DNA of 36,282 nucleotides from a bacterium (GTDB taxonomy: Bacteria; Bdellovibrionota_C; UBA2361; SZUA-149; JAQTWB01): NCBI GenBank assembly GCA_028689495.1, contig JAQTWB010000027.1:1-36282 (forward strand). Direction: 5' to 3'. The notes below the pieces were generated by a model that saw nothing but the letters and a program-made list of their open reading frames with translations, was not told where the DNA came from and made no database searches. Positions 1 to 8,493 of this stretch are shown piece by piece. A program made the translations under genes and the position numbers. Each line of letters starts with the position of its first letter. The stretch's first letter is position 1.

Positions 1-102
1 CCTCCTGTTTGAATTCCTTGGTATATGCTCGCCTTTCTCTTTTCATCGTTCCCACTCTTTATACTTCTACTGTGGAAACACCTACCAATCCTTAACTACT
101 TG

Positions 103-228
103 TCAACACAATGGGGGCAGATTCATTCTTCCGCTACCTTCCCATTGGCCGATAGAAACCGCAGCAGCGTTCCCTGCAAAAAGCAGGACAAGCAGAAGCG
201 GAGCCAAGAGTTTAGTTATTCTGTTCAT
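103..228 (-). CDS. Possible small secreted peptide (41 aa)
   Basis: The start chosen is the ATG at 226-228, because GGGGGA lies 3-8 bases upstream. The reading frame is open further upstream but has no better ribosome binding site there. The product has a classic signal peptide: a basic start (MNRITK), a hydrophobic core (LLAPLLLVLLFAG) and an AxA-like cleavage site (NAAA). Only about 17 residues follow before the stop, and they contain no recognisable domain. It may be a genuine small secreted peptide or the front end of a decayed exported protein. No function can be assigned. Confidence 0.3.
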   Translation of the reverse strand: MNRITKLLAPLLLVLLFAGNAAAVSIGQWEGSGRMNLPPLC

Positions 229-465
229 AGTTCCCCCAATCGTTTTTGATATGACATAAGCTGCAACACTGAACTTCAGTGATTTTAGCAAATGCGCAAT
301 GCGTTCTTCTACTTCACCTTTTCATCCCATCCCATCCCATCACTGCAACATCTGATAAATCAACCCACGCTCATAAGTATGCAGGGGCTTGGAATACCAG
401 AAGTCACCATGCTCTCGACTTTAATTGCATCAAGTACTGAGGCTGGAGAGAACAAGCCTAAATAC

Positions 466-732
466 TTAAGCCGAGATGCTGTTCACACGCTTTTGCAAGC
501 GAGAGATCGTACGTTGAGCTGTTTTCTTGTGGATAACGCCATGAATTGCAGCCTTGTCGAGCAGCGACTCGGCTTTGCGGGCAAAAGTGTTTGCCGAAGT
601 AGAGTCGCTGGCCTTTACAGCCGCCAGAGTCTTCTTGATAAATGTGCGAAAGGTGGCCTTGGCCAGGCTGTTTTGTTCCTTTCTCTTCAAGCTTTGCTTG
701 TGTCTTTTTTCTGCGGAAACGTGGTTAGCCAT
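466..732 (-). CDS. rpsT: 30S ribosomal protein S20
   Basis: The 88-residue basic protein begins MANHVSAEKRHKQSLKR, the typical S20 N-terminus, and continues with alternating Lys/Arg-rich helices as expected for the three-helix bundle that binds 16S rRNA in the small subunit. Length matches the family (about 85-90). A GGAGAG motif lies 11 bases upstream of the ATG. It is monocistronic here. In several relatives rpsT follows holA, which is not seen next to it in this window. The long plus-strand reading frame opposite it (292-840) is an antisense shadow. Identification is secure. Confidence 0.97.
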   Translation of the reverse strand: MANHVSAEKRHKQSLKRKEQNSLAKATFRTFIKKTLAAVKASDSTSANTFARKAESLLDKAAIHGVIHKKTAQRTISRLQKRVNSISA

Positions 733-1067
733 TTTAAACGGTGCTCTCCAAATTGGTTGTCATTGCTACAGCTCTATAAAACTGTGAGAAAAATTTTCGC
801 GAAGGGCCAATTTAATTCAGTCCTTGGATTGCCAGGCTGAACGTAAAGAGACCTTGCCTCGGCTATAGCCGCCGAAGTCGCGTAGGTCGACGTGCGTAAA
901 AGCACGGCGGGCGCGCACACTAAAACAGCTGCTCAAGAATGGCAAATGTGACGCCAAACTATTTTGATAGTGGGAAGGGTGGTTTTTAAGGGGTGAGAGA
1001 GGTTCGTGGAAGGTTTCCAGAGGTCAATTGTGGATGCAGCGAGCTGCATCCACTTAAAACCTTATGA
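733..1067. other. 335-bp intergenic region upstream of rpsT
   Basis: This stretch holds no convincing gene. About 840-930 is a distinctly GC-rich block with a perfect 12-bp palindrome (CGGCTATAGCCG, 859-870) and a small GTGC/GCAC hairpin. It does not show the conserved bases of a tRNA. A hairpin at 1030-1053 is listed separately. The rpsT promoter and leader must lie in the part nearest 733, where a TATAGA sequence is a possible -10, but no good -35 is visible. Confidence 0.35.
1030..1053 (-). terminator. Perfect 10-bp hairpin after the membrane protein gene
   Basis: GTGGATGCAG and CTGCATCCAC form a perfect 10-bp stem around a CGAG loop, 14 bases beyond the stop of the membrane protein gene. 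There is no strong U tract on either side, so it is only a probable terminator. It could equally be a protein-binding palindrome. Confidence 0.45.
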
Positions 1068-1622
1068 TTAAACTACGAAATCTAATTGATTGACAGCTTC
1101 CTTGCCTAGCCAAAAGCCGTAACCAAGCCCTAGTGCCCAGAGATATTCCAGTGCCGGATACGAAAGCTCGCTCATTCCCCAGACAGACCAGTAAAAGATG
1201 CAGGCGGCCAAGGCGGTGAGAGACGCCCCCCAAGCAGTAACAGCACGGCTTCTCCGCTCACGGAATGCATCTAACGCTCTTTTATTGGCAATTAAGCTGC
1301 GAAAGTCATTTGCTATCCGCTTGCTTCCTTTGAGATCTTTGAGAAATCCCCACAGAAAGAGCCTGAGCGACATGGCGACGATGACCCCCGAGAGTAGTAA
1401 ATCGACTCCCAACTGTCGCATTTGGAAATATCCCAACAAAAAAATCGCCATCACCGGCAAAAGGACAATCGATATCGTGACCCATGTAGTGGGGATAACG
1501 ACCAAAATGCTACTTTCTTCGTCAGGGATAACGCTGTCGACTTTTTCTTCATACTGGTCGCCAATCAGATAAACCTGCCAGGTGCAAAACACGAAAACAA
1601 TCACGCCTATTACAATTTCCAT
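1068..1622 (-). CDS. Multi-pass membrane protein, unknown function
   Basis: The start is placed at the ATG 1620-1622 (MEIVIGVIV) because a strong GGGAGG sits six bases upstream. The frame is open for 26 more codons but those have no ribosome binding site. The 184-residue product has about five hydrophobic segments: residues 2-21, about 45-65, 70-93, 125-148 and 160-178. A short Glu/Asp-rich stretch lies between the first two and an Arg/Lys-rich cytoplasmic-looking stretch between the third and fourth. No catalytic motif is visible. I do not recognise the family. It is separated from its neighbours and probably transcribed alone. Confidence 0.75.
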   Translation of the reverse strand: MEIVIGVIVFVFCTWQVYLIGDQYEEKVDSVIPDEESSILVVIPTTWVTISIVLLPVMAIFLLGYFQMRQLGVDLLLSGVIVAMSLRLFLWGFLKDLKGSKRIANDFRSLIANKRALDAFRERRSRAVTAWGASLTALAACIFYWSVWGMSELSYPALEYLWALGLGYGFWLGKEAVNQLDFVV

Positions 1623-1784
1623 AAAAACCTCCCAAAAAAAATGACCTATGGAGCAGAGCTGTTGGCACTGCGCCATAGACCGTGGAAAAAAGAGAAACAA
1701 AATCCACCCGCATCGCCTGAATGAGCGGGCTACCCGATATGCAATTTTTTAGAACCACCGGGCGTTTAGCATGAAAATTGTAGT

Positions 1785-1900
1785 GTAAGCAAGCGAGCGA
1801 GGAGCGAGGTGGGGGTAAGCAAGGTGGGACCGGGTTGGGGGTAAGCAAGCTGGGACCGGGTTACATAAACAAGGGGTGAGATAAGGTGGGACCGGGTTAC
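1785..1900. repeat. REP-like cluster of GGTAAGCAAG / TGGGACCGGGTT units
   Basis: Two adjacent 26-bp units (1811-1836 and 1837-1862) are identical except for one base. Each consists of a GGGGGTAAGCAAG half and a TGGGACCGGGTT half. A leading half unit (GTAAGCAAGC, 1785-1794) and a trailing half unit (1882-1900, ending TGGGACCGGGTTAC) flank them. The cluster fills the 430-bp gap between the membrane protein and mazG (1623-2052), which otherwise shows no gene. Length and arrangement fit a REP-type extragenic repeat. No REP-associated transposase is nearby. Confidence 0.6.
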
Positions 1901-2052
1901 TCGAGATGAAACTCGACATGAAGAATAAAACATACCCACGGCAAGCTGCTTGCACGCAATTATACTGTGATTTCAGTAGCTTGAGTTCAGCTGCTCCCAT
2001 GCAGCGAGGTGTGTATTTGAAAAGTGATTAAATCGGTTCGAGCTTGGTATGC

Positions 2053-2886
2053 CTACTTTGCCAAGTTACTCTTTGCCGCTTCCCAGAGAGTTTCAAGTTG
2101 ATCTTCGCTCATATCCTTGAGTGCGGTTGTGGCATTGCTTTCCATCTCCTGAAAGCGAGAGATGAAGCGATCGCATGTCTTTCTTAGGCAATCTTCAGGA
2201 CTTAACCCTAACCAGCGGCCATATTGGACCAGGCTGAAAAGCACATCGCCGAATTCATGTTCGAGGCGCTGTCGGAGCTCAGCCGGGATTTCTGACTCGG
2301 ACAGTGGTTTGGTGCTGGCGCGAACGGCAGAACTGTTGATTTCCACCTCCAGCTCCGCCAGCTCTTCTTCGATTTTGGCCTCAACTGCAGCAAATGATTT
2401 CCAGTCAAAGCCGACATGAGCGGCCTTTTCTGAAATGCGAAATGCGCGGGCCAAGGCGGGCATAGCGCCGGGGATACCGTCAAAGAGAGATTTTTTCGCA
2501 CTAGCGGACTTGGAGGATTCCTCACCCAGTTTTATTTTCTCCCAGTTTTTCATCACCTCTTCAGCGGTTCGGGCTTCAATATCGCCAAAAACATGGGGAT
2601 GGCGCCGGACAAGTTTGTCGGAAATCGATTTTGCTACATCATCGATAGTAAAAGCCTCGCGGTCGCTGGCGATCTGTGAGTGAAGGGCAACTTGAAGCAG
2701 CACATCACCTAGTTCCTTCATTAATTCACTGTCATTTTCGGCATCTATAGCTTCAAGTAATTCATAGGTCTCTTCCAGCAGATAAGGACGGATTGAGCTG
2801 TGGGTTTGCTTGATATCCCATGGGCATCCTGTTACCGGGTGGCGCAGCTGACGGACAATATCAATAAGGCGGTGAAATTCTGTCAT
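2053..2886 (-). CDS. mazG: Nucleoside triphosphate pyrophosphohydrolase MazG
   Basis: MazG hydrolyses (d)NTPs to (d)NMP and pyrophosphate and helps cleanse the nucleotide pool. In E. coli it also lowers ppGpp. The 277-residue length matches two-domain MazG proteins. Domain 1 begins near residue 15 (HPVTGCPWD) and carries the Mg2+-binding EExxE (E38, E39, E42) and ExxD (E58, D61) motifs. Domain 2 (about 150-250) repeats the pattern with EEELAELE and HEFGDVLFSL. An AGGA motif lies eight bases before the ATG. It is divergent from ktrB, and the 305-bp gap between them must hold both promoters. Confidence 0.95.
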   Translation of the reverse strand: MTEFHRLIDIVRQLRHPVTGCPWDIKQTHSSIRPYLLEETYELLEAIDAENDSELMKELGDVLLQVALHSQIASDREAFTIDDVAKSISDKLVRRHPHVFGDIEARTAEEVMKNWEKIKLGEESSKSASAKKSLFDGIPGAMPALARAFRISEKAAHVGFDWKSFAAVEAKIEEELAELEVEINSSAVRASTKPLSESEIPAELRQRLEHEFGDVLFSLVQYGRWLGLSPEDCLRKTCDRFISRFQEMESNATTALKDMSEDQLETLWEAAKSNLAK

Positions 2887-3191
2887 TTTGACGGTCCTGA
2901 ATTATGCGCTTGTGAGAAATCATTGGCGAAGTTAGAAAAGGCCCAGAGTTCAAGAGGTTTTTATCCCGTGTATAAAAATGCCGCATCGAGAAAAAAATCG
3001 AGAAATAAAATCGAGTAACAAAGTTGAATTGGTCGATCTTGGGTCGATAGAAACAGAATAATAAGCCAGAAAACTGCTGGGTGTCTACCCGTGTGATGTA
3101 GATATCTTTCTCATAACGATGGCTGTCATAATCGGATTAGGTTTCGAATACGACAATTTATTAAACATCAATTTTTAGTTCAGTCGGAACA
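2887..3191. promoter_or_regulatory. Divergent mazG / ktrB promoter region
   Basis: This 305-bp gap separates the divergent mazG and ktrB starts. It contains three copies of ATCGAG spaced 12 and 13 bases apart (2985-2990, 2997-3002, 3010-3015) in an A-rich context, and two GTCGAT copies near 3032 and 3043. The phased ATCGA-type hexamers could bind a regulator. No clear sigma-70 box or riboswitch fold could be picked out by eye. Confidence 0.3.
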
Positions 3192-5216
3192 TTGAAACCA
3201 GTTACTGCATTATTGCTCTCCCTGATTCCTGCCGTTTATATTGCCCCATTTTTGCTGGCACAGGGGCAACTGCCACCAGAGACAGCTGCGTTGTCGATTG
3301 TATTGCGAGAATTTTCAGTGGTAATTCTCTTTTTTGCGGCGCTACTTTCCCTTTCATCGTCGTCAAGGCAGAAGCTGCAAGTGCGCCTTCTCGGATGGGC
3401 TGCGCTCGGAGTATGCGCATTCTCGGCGCATTCGGTCTTGCTTCAGATGCCACAAGCTTCACTGATCTTTTTTTCTTTTCTTGCCCTGTCACTGTTTCTT
3501 GTTGGGGAGATTATTGCCGAGTCTGGCCGAAAAGGGGGACGTAAATCAAGTAAGTTACTAAAAAGAGATTACTACGATACGTCGGCGGAGATTGCGACCG
3601 GTTATGCTGTTGCACTCGTTGCCATTACAGTATTTTTCGGGATGGCGAGTAGCGTAGAAGTTCAGCTCGCGGGCCTATTGTCTCTTGCCTTCGCTTATTA
3701 TTGTATAGGCAATACACTTGTTGTTTATCCTAAAAGACCAAAAGTGATTGTCATTTTCGGCACATTAATTTTTTTCGCTCCTCTTGTTATGATCTCGGCG
3801 ATGGATGGGCGTTGGGGTATTTCTGGTTTGCTGCTGATTATTCCCTTGGCTCTCTTTTTCGTATTGCCGGCGGAATCTGTCGAGAGAAATTCACGTTTTG
3901 ATTTTATTTTTAACAATCCGGCAAGGTCGATGGTTTTTACCTTCGTCTGGCTTATTTTTCTTGGAACCCTTCTTCTCGCGTCCCCGTTTTCTTCAGCCAG
4001 GGCAGCAAGCATTGGTTTGATTGATGCGTTTTTTACTTCGGTGAGTGCTGTTTGTGTAACAGGGCTTGTCGTACTTGATACAGCTGGAGATTTTTCCTTG
4101 GTTGGGGAGGGGATTATTCTCATGCTTATACAGCTTGGTGGATTGGGGATTATGGCATTTTATGCGGCGGCTCTTGGCGCTTTTCGCAAGAGACCTAGCC
4201 TGCGGCATGAGATAGCATTAGCTGACGCCTCTGGAGATGAGGACCGGACGAAAATATTTCAGGCAGTTCAGCGGATGTTTTTTTGTACGTTTGGCGTTGA
4301 AGCACTGGGTGCTGTTATACTTACTTATGGTTTTTCCCGAGCTGGTCTTGAATTGCCCAAAGCTATATGGACGGGCTTGTTTACAGCAGTCTCTGCGTTT
4401 TGTAACGCTGGATTTGCCTTACAGGCGGATAACCTGCTTGGCTTTCAACACGATCCATTAGTGCTTTATACCGTGGCGGTGCTTATTGTCCTCGGAGGAC
4501 TATCTCCGGTTGTAGTTTTCAGTATCCCTGCCTTTGTCCGAAGGAAGAAGATTTCATTACGGGCAAAAATAACTCTAATGAGTACTTTGACACTGATTGT
4601 TGCGGGATTTTTCCTTTACTTATTATTCGAGTGGGACCATACCCTGGCGCATCTATCGTTGGGTGATAAAATCCACAATGCAATATTTCAATCAGTCACT
4701 ACTCGGACAGCGGGTTTTAATTCTGTAGACATTACAGGTTTGCGTAGCGCCAGCTTGACGATGATGATGGTGCTGATGTTTATCGGAGGAAGTCCGGGAG
4801 GAACCGCCGGGGGGGTCAAGACAACCACAATTTTCGTTCTTTTGTCAGCAATTTTTAGTTTGTTGCGCTCTCGTTCAGAAGTTGAAGCATTTGGACGGAC
4901 GATATCACGGGCGACGGTATATCGAGCAATAGCCATTGTGCTTTTGGGGATCGCAACGGCGGTATCCGCATTAATAGCTTTGCAGTTGACCCAGGAAATG
5001 CCCTTTGACGTGCTGTTATTTGAGATAATTTCGGCAATAGGCACAGTAGGTCTATCTATCGGCGGTACTTTAATGCTGGACGAGCCGGGAAAGATAGTAA
5101 TTGCGGTATGTATGTTTTTAGGTCGAATAGGTCCACTGACGTTTTTGATGTTATTTGCCTCGGATGGATCTGCTGGTGAATCTAATCTGCCGGAAGGCTC
5201 AGTGCCGGTCGGGTGA
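3192..5216 (+). CDS. ktrB: TrkH/KtrB-type K+ uptake channel subunit with long N-terminal membrane extension
   Basis: This is the ion-translocating subunit of a Trk/Ktr potassium uptake system in the inner membrane. All four pore loops are visible: SAVCVTGLVV (about residue 283), TAVSAFCNAGFA, TTRTAGFNSVD and IGTVGLSIGG (about 615). The glycine-rich intramembrane gating loop (GGSPGGTAGG, about 531) is also present. The canonical KtrB part starts only near residue 243 (NPARSMVFTFVW). The preceding 240 residues add roughly eight extra hydrophobic segments, making 674 residues against about 450-480 for usual family members. The start is a TTG with a weak site. ktrA follows after 55 bases, and the pair forms an operon with the sensor gene. 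Confidence 0.9.
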   Translation: MKPVTALLLSLIPAVYIAPFLLAQGQLPPETAALSIVLREFSVVILFFAALLSLSSSSRQKLQVRLLGWAALGVCAFSAHSVLLQMPQASLIFFSFLALSLFLVGEIIAESGRKGGRKSSKLLKRDYYDTSAEIATGYAVALVAITVFFGMASSVEVQLAGLLSLAFAYYCIGNTLVVYPKRPKVIVIFGTLIFFAPLVMISAMDGRWGISGLLLIIPLALFFVLPAESVERNSRFDFIFNNPARSMVFTFVWLIFLGTLLLASPFSSARAASIGLIDAFFTSVSAVCVTGLVVLDTAGDFSLVGEGIILMLIQLGGLGIMAFYAAALGAFRKRPSLRHEIALADASGDEDRTKIFQAVQRMFFCTFGVEALGAVILTYGFSRAGLELPKAIWTGLFTAVSAFCNAGFALQADNLLGFQHDPLVLYTVAVLIVLGGLSPVVVFSIPAFVRRKKISLRAKITLMSTLTLIVAGFFLYLLFEWDHTLAHLSLGDKIHNAIFQSVTTRTAGFNSVDITGLRSASLTMMMVLMFIGGSPGGTAGGVKTTTIFVLLSAIFSLLRSRSEVEAFGRTISRATVYRAIAIVLLGIATAVSALIALQLTQEMPFDVLLFEIISAIGTVGLSIGGTLMLDEPGKIVIAVCMFLGRIGPLTFLMLFASDGSAGESNLPEGSVPVG

Positions 5217-5271
5217 TATCCGCCAGGAATTATTACGGTCAGAAAATGTCAAGACAGGAGATGAAGAGTTT

Positions 5272-5934
5272 ATGAGTAAGCAGGTTCTGGTTGTTGGTCT
5301 TGGGCAGTTTGGTCTTTCGCTTGTTCGTTCGCTGGAAGATACCGGTGTTGAGGTGTTGGCCGTTGATTTGCGAGGAGAGCTTGTGGCCATGGCGGCTGAA
5401 TTCGCTACTGAAGCGATTCGTGCAGATACCACAGATGAATCAGCCTTGTTGCGTCTCGCTCCTGGAAGTCGCGATGTTTGCGTTTGTGCAATTGGGACCG
5501 AGTCGCGAGAAGCTTCAATCATTACGACAGCCTTGATGAGTCAGATGGGAGCGTCAAGGATACTGGCTCGAGCGACAGATCAGCTGCATGAGCGAATTCT
5601 ACGAATGGTCGGAGCCCATGAGATTATCAATCCTGAGATAGAGTATGGGCGACGTCTGGCAACTTCTATTGCTTACGAGGGAGTGCTTGGCGAGTACTCT
5701 CTTAATGAAGGAGTCTCAATCACAGAGCTAAAGATTCCACCGGCGTTTGTTGGGAAGAACTTGCTGGAACTGGCACTTCCACGGCGGTTCGGTATCACGG
5801 TTGTTGCGGTTCAGCGCGAAGGTAAGACTCTGGCTTCAGTGAATCCGAATGAACCTCTGACGGCAGATGATTTGCTGATTGTTGTTGGTCAGAGTGGCCG
5901 GGCAGCAAAGTTAATGGATCAGGTTGGCCATTAG
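5272..5934 (+). CDS. ktrA: K+ uptake regulatory subunit KtrA (RCK/TrkA-N and TrkA-C)
   Basis: This cytoplasmic gating subunit of the Ktr channel binds nucleotides (ATP/ADP or NAD(H)) through a Rossmann RCK_N domain. The N-terminus reads VLVVGLGQFG, the expected GxGxxG fold, followed by VEVLAVDLR with the acidic end of strand 2. The C-terminal half (about 140-220, ELKIPPAFVGKNL to LLIVVGQ) is a RCK_C domain. The 220-residue single-RCK form is KtrA-like rather than the double TrkA. The ATG at 5272 is chosen because AGGAG lies 11 bases upstream and it starts the Rossmann strand. The frame is open back into ktrB. Confidence 0.93.
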   Translation: MSKQVLVVGLGQFGLSLVRSLEDTGVEVLAVDLRGELVAMAAEFATEAIRADTTDESALLRLAPGSRDVCVCAIGTESREASIITTALMSQMGASRILARATDQLHERILRMVGAHEIINPEIEYGRRLATSIAYEGVLGEYSLNEGVSITELKIPPAFVGKNLLELALPRRFGITVVAVQREGKTLASVNPNEPLTADDLLIVVGQSGRAAKLMDQVGH

Positions 5935-5947
5935 GGAGTAATTGGTA

Positions 5948-6922
5948 ATGGAATTAAAACGTTCAATTTACTGGAAGCTCTTCTTGTCGGCTTTTACGAT
6001 CCTGATCATTTCGCTTGGAACTATGGGGCTTTTTCTGCGAATGACTCCGGCGATTGAAACTATTCTTCAGGATAATGTGCCTTCGATAATGGCGACTCAT
6101 GGAATGTTTCGTGCGCTGTCAATGCGACATTCAGATCGAGAGACGGAAAAGGAAAACTTTATTTCTGCACTACAGCTGGCCCGTGACGCAGCGCATAATG
6201 ATAATGAATTTGCTCTAGTAAGCAGAGTCAAGGCGCTTGGAGAGAAGGTGTTTGCCGGAGAAGAGGATTACTTGCCCAGTTTAACAGCTGCCTTGAAAGA
6301 GCTTGCTGATGTTAATCATCATGCAATGATCAAACGTGACAACGAAGCGCGACGGCTTGGAAACGCCGGAGCCTGGGCGGTGATGATGATGGGCTTTTTT
6401 GGCTTTAGTGGCGCACTTTTTGCGATGAGTCGCATTCGGCAACACGTGCTTGAGCCGATAGATGATACCTATAACGCGCTTGTCGCGTTTGAGCGTGGTG
6501 AAACCAGGCGACGAGCGCATTTGACGAGAAGTGCACCTTTCGAAATCGCCGAGATTATCAGAAGTGCGAATCATCTGATGGATGAAATTATGGCGGCAAG
6601 TATTCGCCGCACACAAAAAGGTATCGGTCCGGACTATCTTGGCGTTGCTCGTTTGCTTTTTGAGAGGCTGCCGGAGCCGGCTATTCTCCTCGGCGCAAAA
6701 GGTGAAGTTTTGCTTTCCAATCATGCGGGTCTGGAGTTTTTACTTGCCGAGAACGGGGAGTCCTTGCGAAAACATTTGCGGCATGTTGTCGAGTCTGAAG
6801 AGGGAGATGTCGTTCCGGAATTTACCAAAGATGCTGCAATAGGCCAGCGTGTTGAGACAGTATTACGTGTGCCTGATACAAGTTTGAGGGTGGTGCTACT
6901 GAAAAAACCAGAGTTGGTTTAA
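5948..6922 (+). CDS. Membrane sensor with HAMP-like and PAS-like regions, no output domain
   Basis: The 324-residue protein starts at the ATG 5948 (GGGAG nine bases upstream), 13 bases after ktrA, so it is co-transcribed with ktrBA. TM1 is about residues 10-30. A periplasmic region of about 100 residues with helical character (rich in Glu, Asp and His) follows, then TM2 (WAVMMMGFFGFSGALFAMS, about 136-155). Next is a HAMP-like helix pair (DTYNALVAFERGE, EIAEIIRSANHLMDEI) and a PAS-like segment (RLPEPAILLGAKGEVLLSNHA). No histidine kinase, GGDEF, EAL or MCP module follows. It may sense an envelope or osmotic cue and act on Ktr or on a separate partner; this role is inferred from position only. 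Confidence 0.7.
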   Translation: MELKRSIYWKLFLSAFTILIISLGTMGLFLRMTPAIETILQDNVPSIMATHGMFRALSMRHSDRETEKENFISALQLARDAAHNDNEFALVSRVKALGEKVFAGEEDYLPSLTAALKELADVNHHAMIKRDNEARRLGNAGAWAVMMMGFFGFSGALFAMSRIRQHVLEPIDDTYNALVAFERGETRRRAHLTRSAPFEIAEIIRSANHLMDEIMAASIRRTQKGIGPDYLGVARLLFERLPEPAILLGAKGEVLLSNHAGLEFLLAENGESLRKHLRHVVESEEGDVVPEFTKDAAIGQRVETVLRVPDTSLRVVLLKKPELV

Positions 6923-6928
6923 CTTGCC

Positions 6929-8341
6929 CTACCCGGGGAATTGCATGTAACAACCGGGTGAATCACAGTCCCGGAACATTTGTTCGGCGTATATTTTTGC
7001 CTGGGTATGGCTGACAATTGGTTCTGGGTAACCAAGTAATGTCCCACCTTTCTCCAGGTTTTGAATCTCCTTGGTCGAATATTGGCGAAGTTCAGAAACC
7101 CATTTTTTAATGTAGGTGCATTCGGGGTCGAATTTCTTGCCCTGAATCCAGGGGTTGAAAATGCGAAAATACGGTTGCGCATCGCAGCCGGTTGACGCCG
7201 CCCACTGCCAGTTTCCATTGTTGACAGCGGGGTCGTAGTCTATGAGCTTTTGGGCAAAGTATTGTTCCCCCCAACGCCAGTCGATGTGCAGGTCTTTAAC
7301 AAGGAAGGATGCCGTTATCATTCGCACCCGGTTGTGCATGAAACCCGTGGTGCTAAGTTGTCTCATGCCAGCATCGACAATAGGATAACCTGTTGTGCCG
7401 TTGCACCAGGCAGCAAATTTTGTGTCATCGTTTTCCCAGACGAGATGGTCATACTTTTTATTGAAGGACTGGCCAAAGATATGAGGGAAATGCCAGGCAA
7501 TGTGGCAAAAAAAGTCGCGCCAGTAGAGCTGACGAACCAGTGGGTGCGATTTATTCAACTTTGCACTTATGCAGTGATAAAGCTCGCGAATTGAAATTGT
7601 TCCAAACTTGAGATGGGGCGAAAGACCAGTCGTTGAGTCCATTGCCGGAAAGTCACGTGTTTGGCTATAGCCCGTGAATTGTTCGATGGTGGAAATAACC
7701 TCTAGAGCATTTTGTCGTCCACCATCCAGATAAATTTTTTCGTTCTTGTCAGCGATGGGAAGAATTTCGTGCAATGGGTTTCGAGCTTCATGCTGAACCT
7801 CGACTGTGTAATAGTTTCGATAATTGTTTGTTTGCGGCTGAGGGACAGGAATAGTCGAGGCCTTTTTTAGGAAGTGGGTATAGACCGTATAGGGCGTTCT
7901 TTTGCCGGTGTATACATCTTCTGGTTCTGTCAGCAGGTAGTCTGAGTAAGTCAGGAAGTGGACATTTTTTGATTGGCAGGTTTCGGCTATTGCCGCATCG
8001 CGTTCACGACTGAATTTTGTGTAATCTCGATTAAGATAAACTGCCGAAATTTTAAGTTCTGACAGGAGTTTGTTTATGACTTCTTCGGCGCGGCCCGCGA
8101 AACAGTAAAGATGAGAACCTTGACTACGCAATTCGTTGTCGAGTTCGGTCAGGGAGCTCAGCATAAATTGCAGGGCATTTTTACCAAGATAAGGATTATC
8201 GCTCAGCTGCCTGGGGTCAAAAATGAAGCAAGGAATAACCTGAACGGAAGATTTAAGGGCGGCGATGAGGCCATTGTTGTCCTCCAGCCGCAAGTCTCTG
8301 CGAAAGATGAAAAGTGATAGTTCGTACTTTGTATTTGACAT
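6929..8341 (-). CDS. phrB: Deoxyribodipyrimidine photolyase (cryptochrome/photolyase family)
   Basis: This enzyme repairs UV-induced cyclobutane pyrimidine dimers using blue light and FADH-. The 470-residue protein starts with the antenna domain motif FRRDLRLEDN. The FAD-binding C-terminal half shows GLSPHLKFG, RQLYWRDF, GYPIVDAGMRQL, MHNRVRM (about 335-341), the IDYDPAVNNGNWQW block (about 368-380) and YFRIFNPW. These are hallmarks of class I photolyases. CAGGGA precedes the ATG. The 3' end converges on the sensor gene with a six-base gap. An ACCCGG/CCGGGT pair at 6931-6959 inside its 3' end could act as a shared terminator. Confidence 0.96.
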   Translation of the reverse strand: MSNTKYELSLFIFRRDLRLEDNNGLIAALKSSVQVIPCFIFDPRQLSDNPYLGKNALQFMLSSLTELDNELRSQGSHLYCFAGRAEEVINKLLSELKISAVYLNRDYTKFSRERDAAIAETCQSKNVHFLTYSDYLLTEPEDVYTGKRTPYTVYTHFLKKASTIPVPQPQTNNYRNYYTVEVQHEARNPLHEILPIADKNEKIYLDGGRQNALEVISTIEQFTGYSQTRDFPAMDSTTGLSPHLKFGTISIRELYHCISAKLNKSHPLVRQLYWRDFFCHIAWHFPHIFGQSFNKKYDHLVWENDDTKFAAWCNGTTGYPIVDAGMRQLSTTGFMHNRVRMITASFLVKDLHIDWRWGEQYFAQKLIDYDPAVNNGNWQWAASTGCDAQPYFRIFNPWIQGKKFDPECTYIKKWVSELRQYSTKEIQNLEKGGTLLGYPEPIVSHTQAKIYAEQMFRDCDSPGCYMQFPG

Positions 8342-8429
8342 AGTTCCCTGAGCGCGATTGAAAATAGAGATTTCTTTTCCTGGCGCACAAGATTCTAGCG
8401 GATTCCATTGTGGTTGAAAAATAGCAAGT

Positions 8430-8471
8430 CCGGATGATTTTTTGATGATGTCCTATCAGAAAATCATCCGG
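8430..8471 (-). terminator. Long hairpin after cheW
   Basis: CCGGATGATTTT (8430-8441) pairs perfectly with AAAATCATCCGG (8460-8471) around an 18-base loop, 22 bases after the cheW stop. On the plus strand a T5 run follows (8474-8478). On the minus strand, the direction of the MCP-cheW operon, the U tract is displaced. It probably ends the operon and insulates it from the photolyase promoter. Confidence 0.5.
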
Positions 8472-8493
8472 GATTTTTAAGGAGAGGATTGTT

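Noticed and set aside
292-840. 182-codon plus-strand reading frame
   Set aside because: It is antisense to rpsT, which is unmistakable, and its translation has no protein-like pattern.
833-935. GC-rich structured block considered as a tRNA or ncRNA
   Set aside because: No T-loop or anticodon-arm consensus, and no coherent cloverleaf could be drawn.
1811-1900. Possible CRISPR array
   Set aside because: Only two to three short units directly abut each other, with no spacers of regular length and no cas genes.
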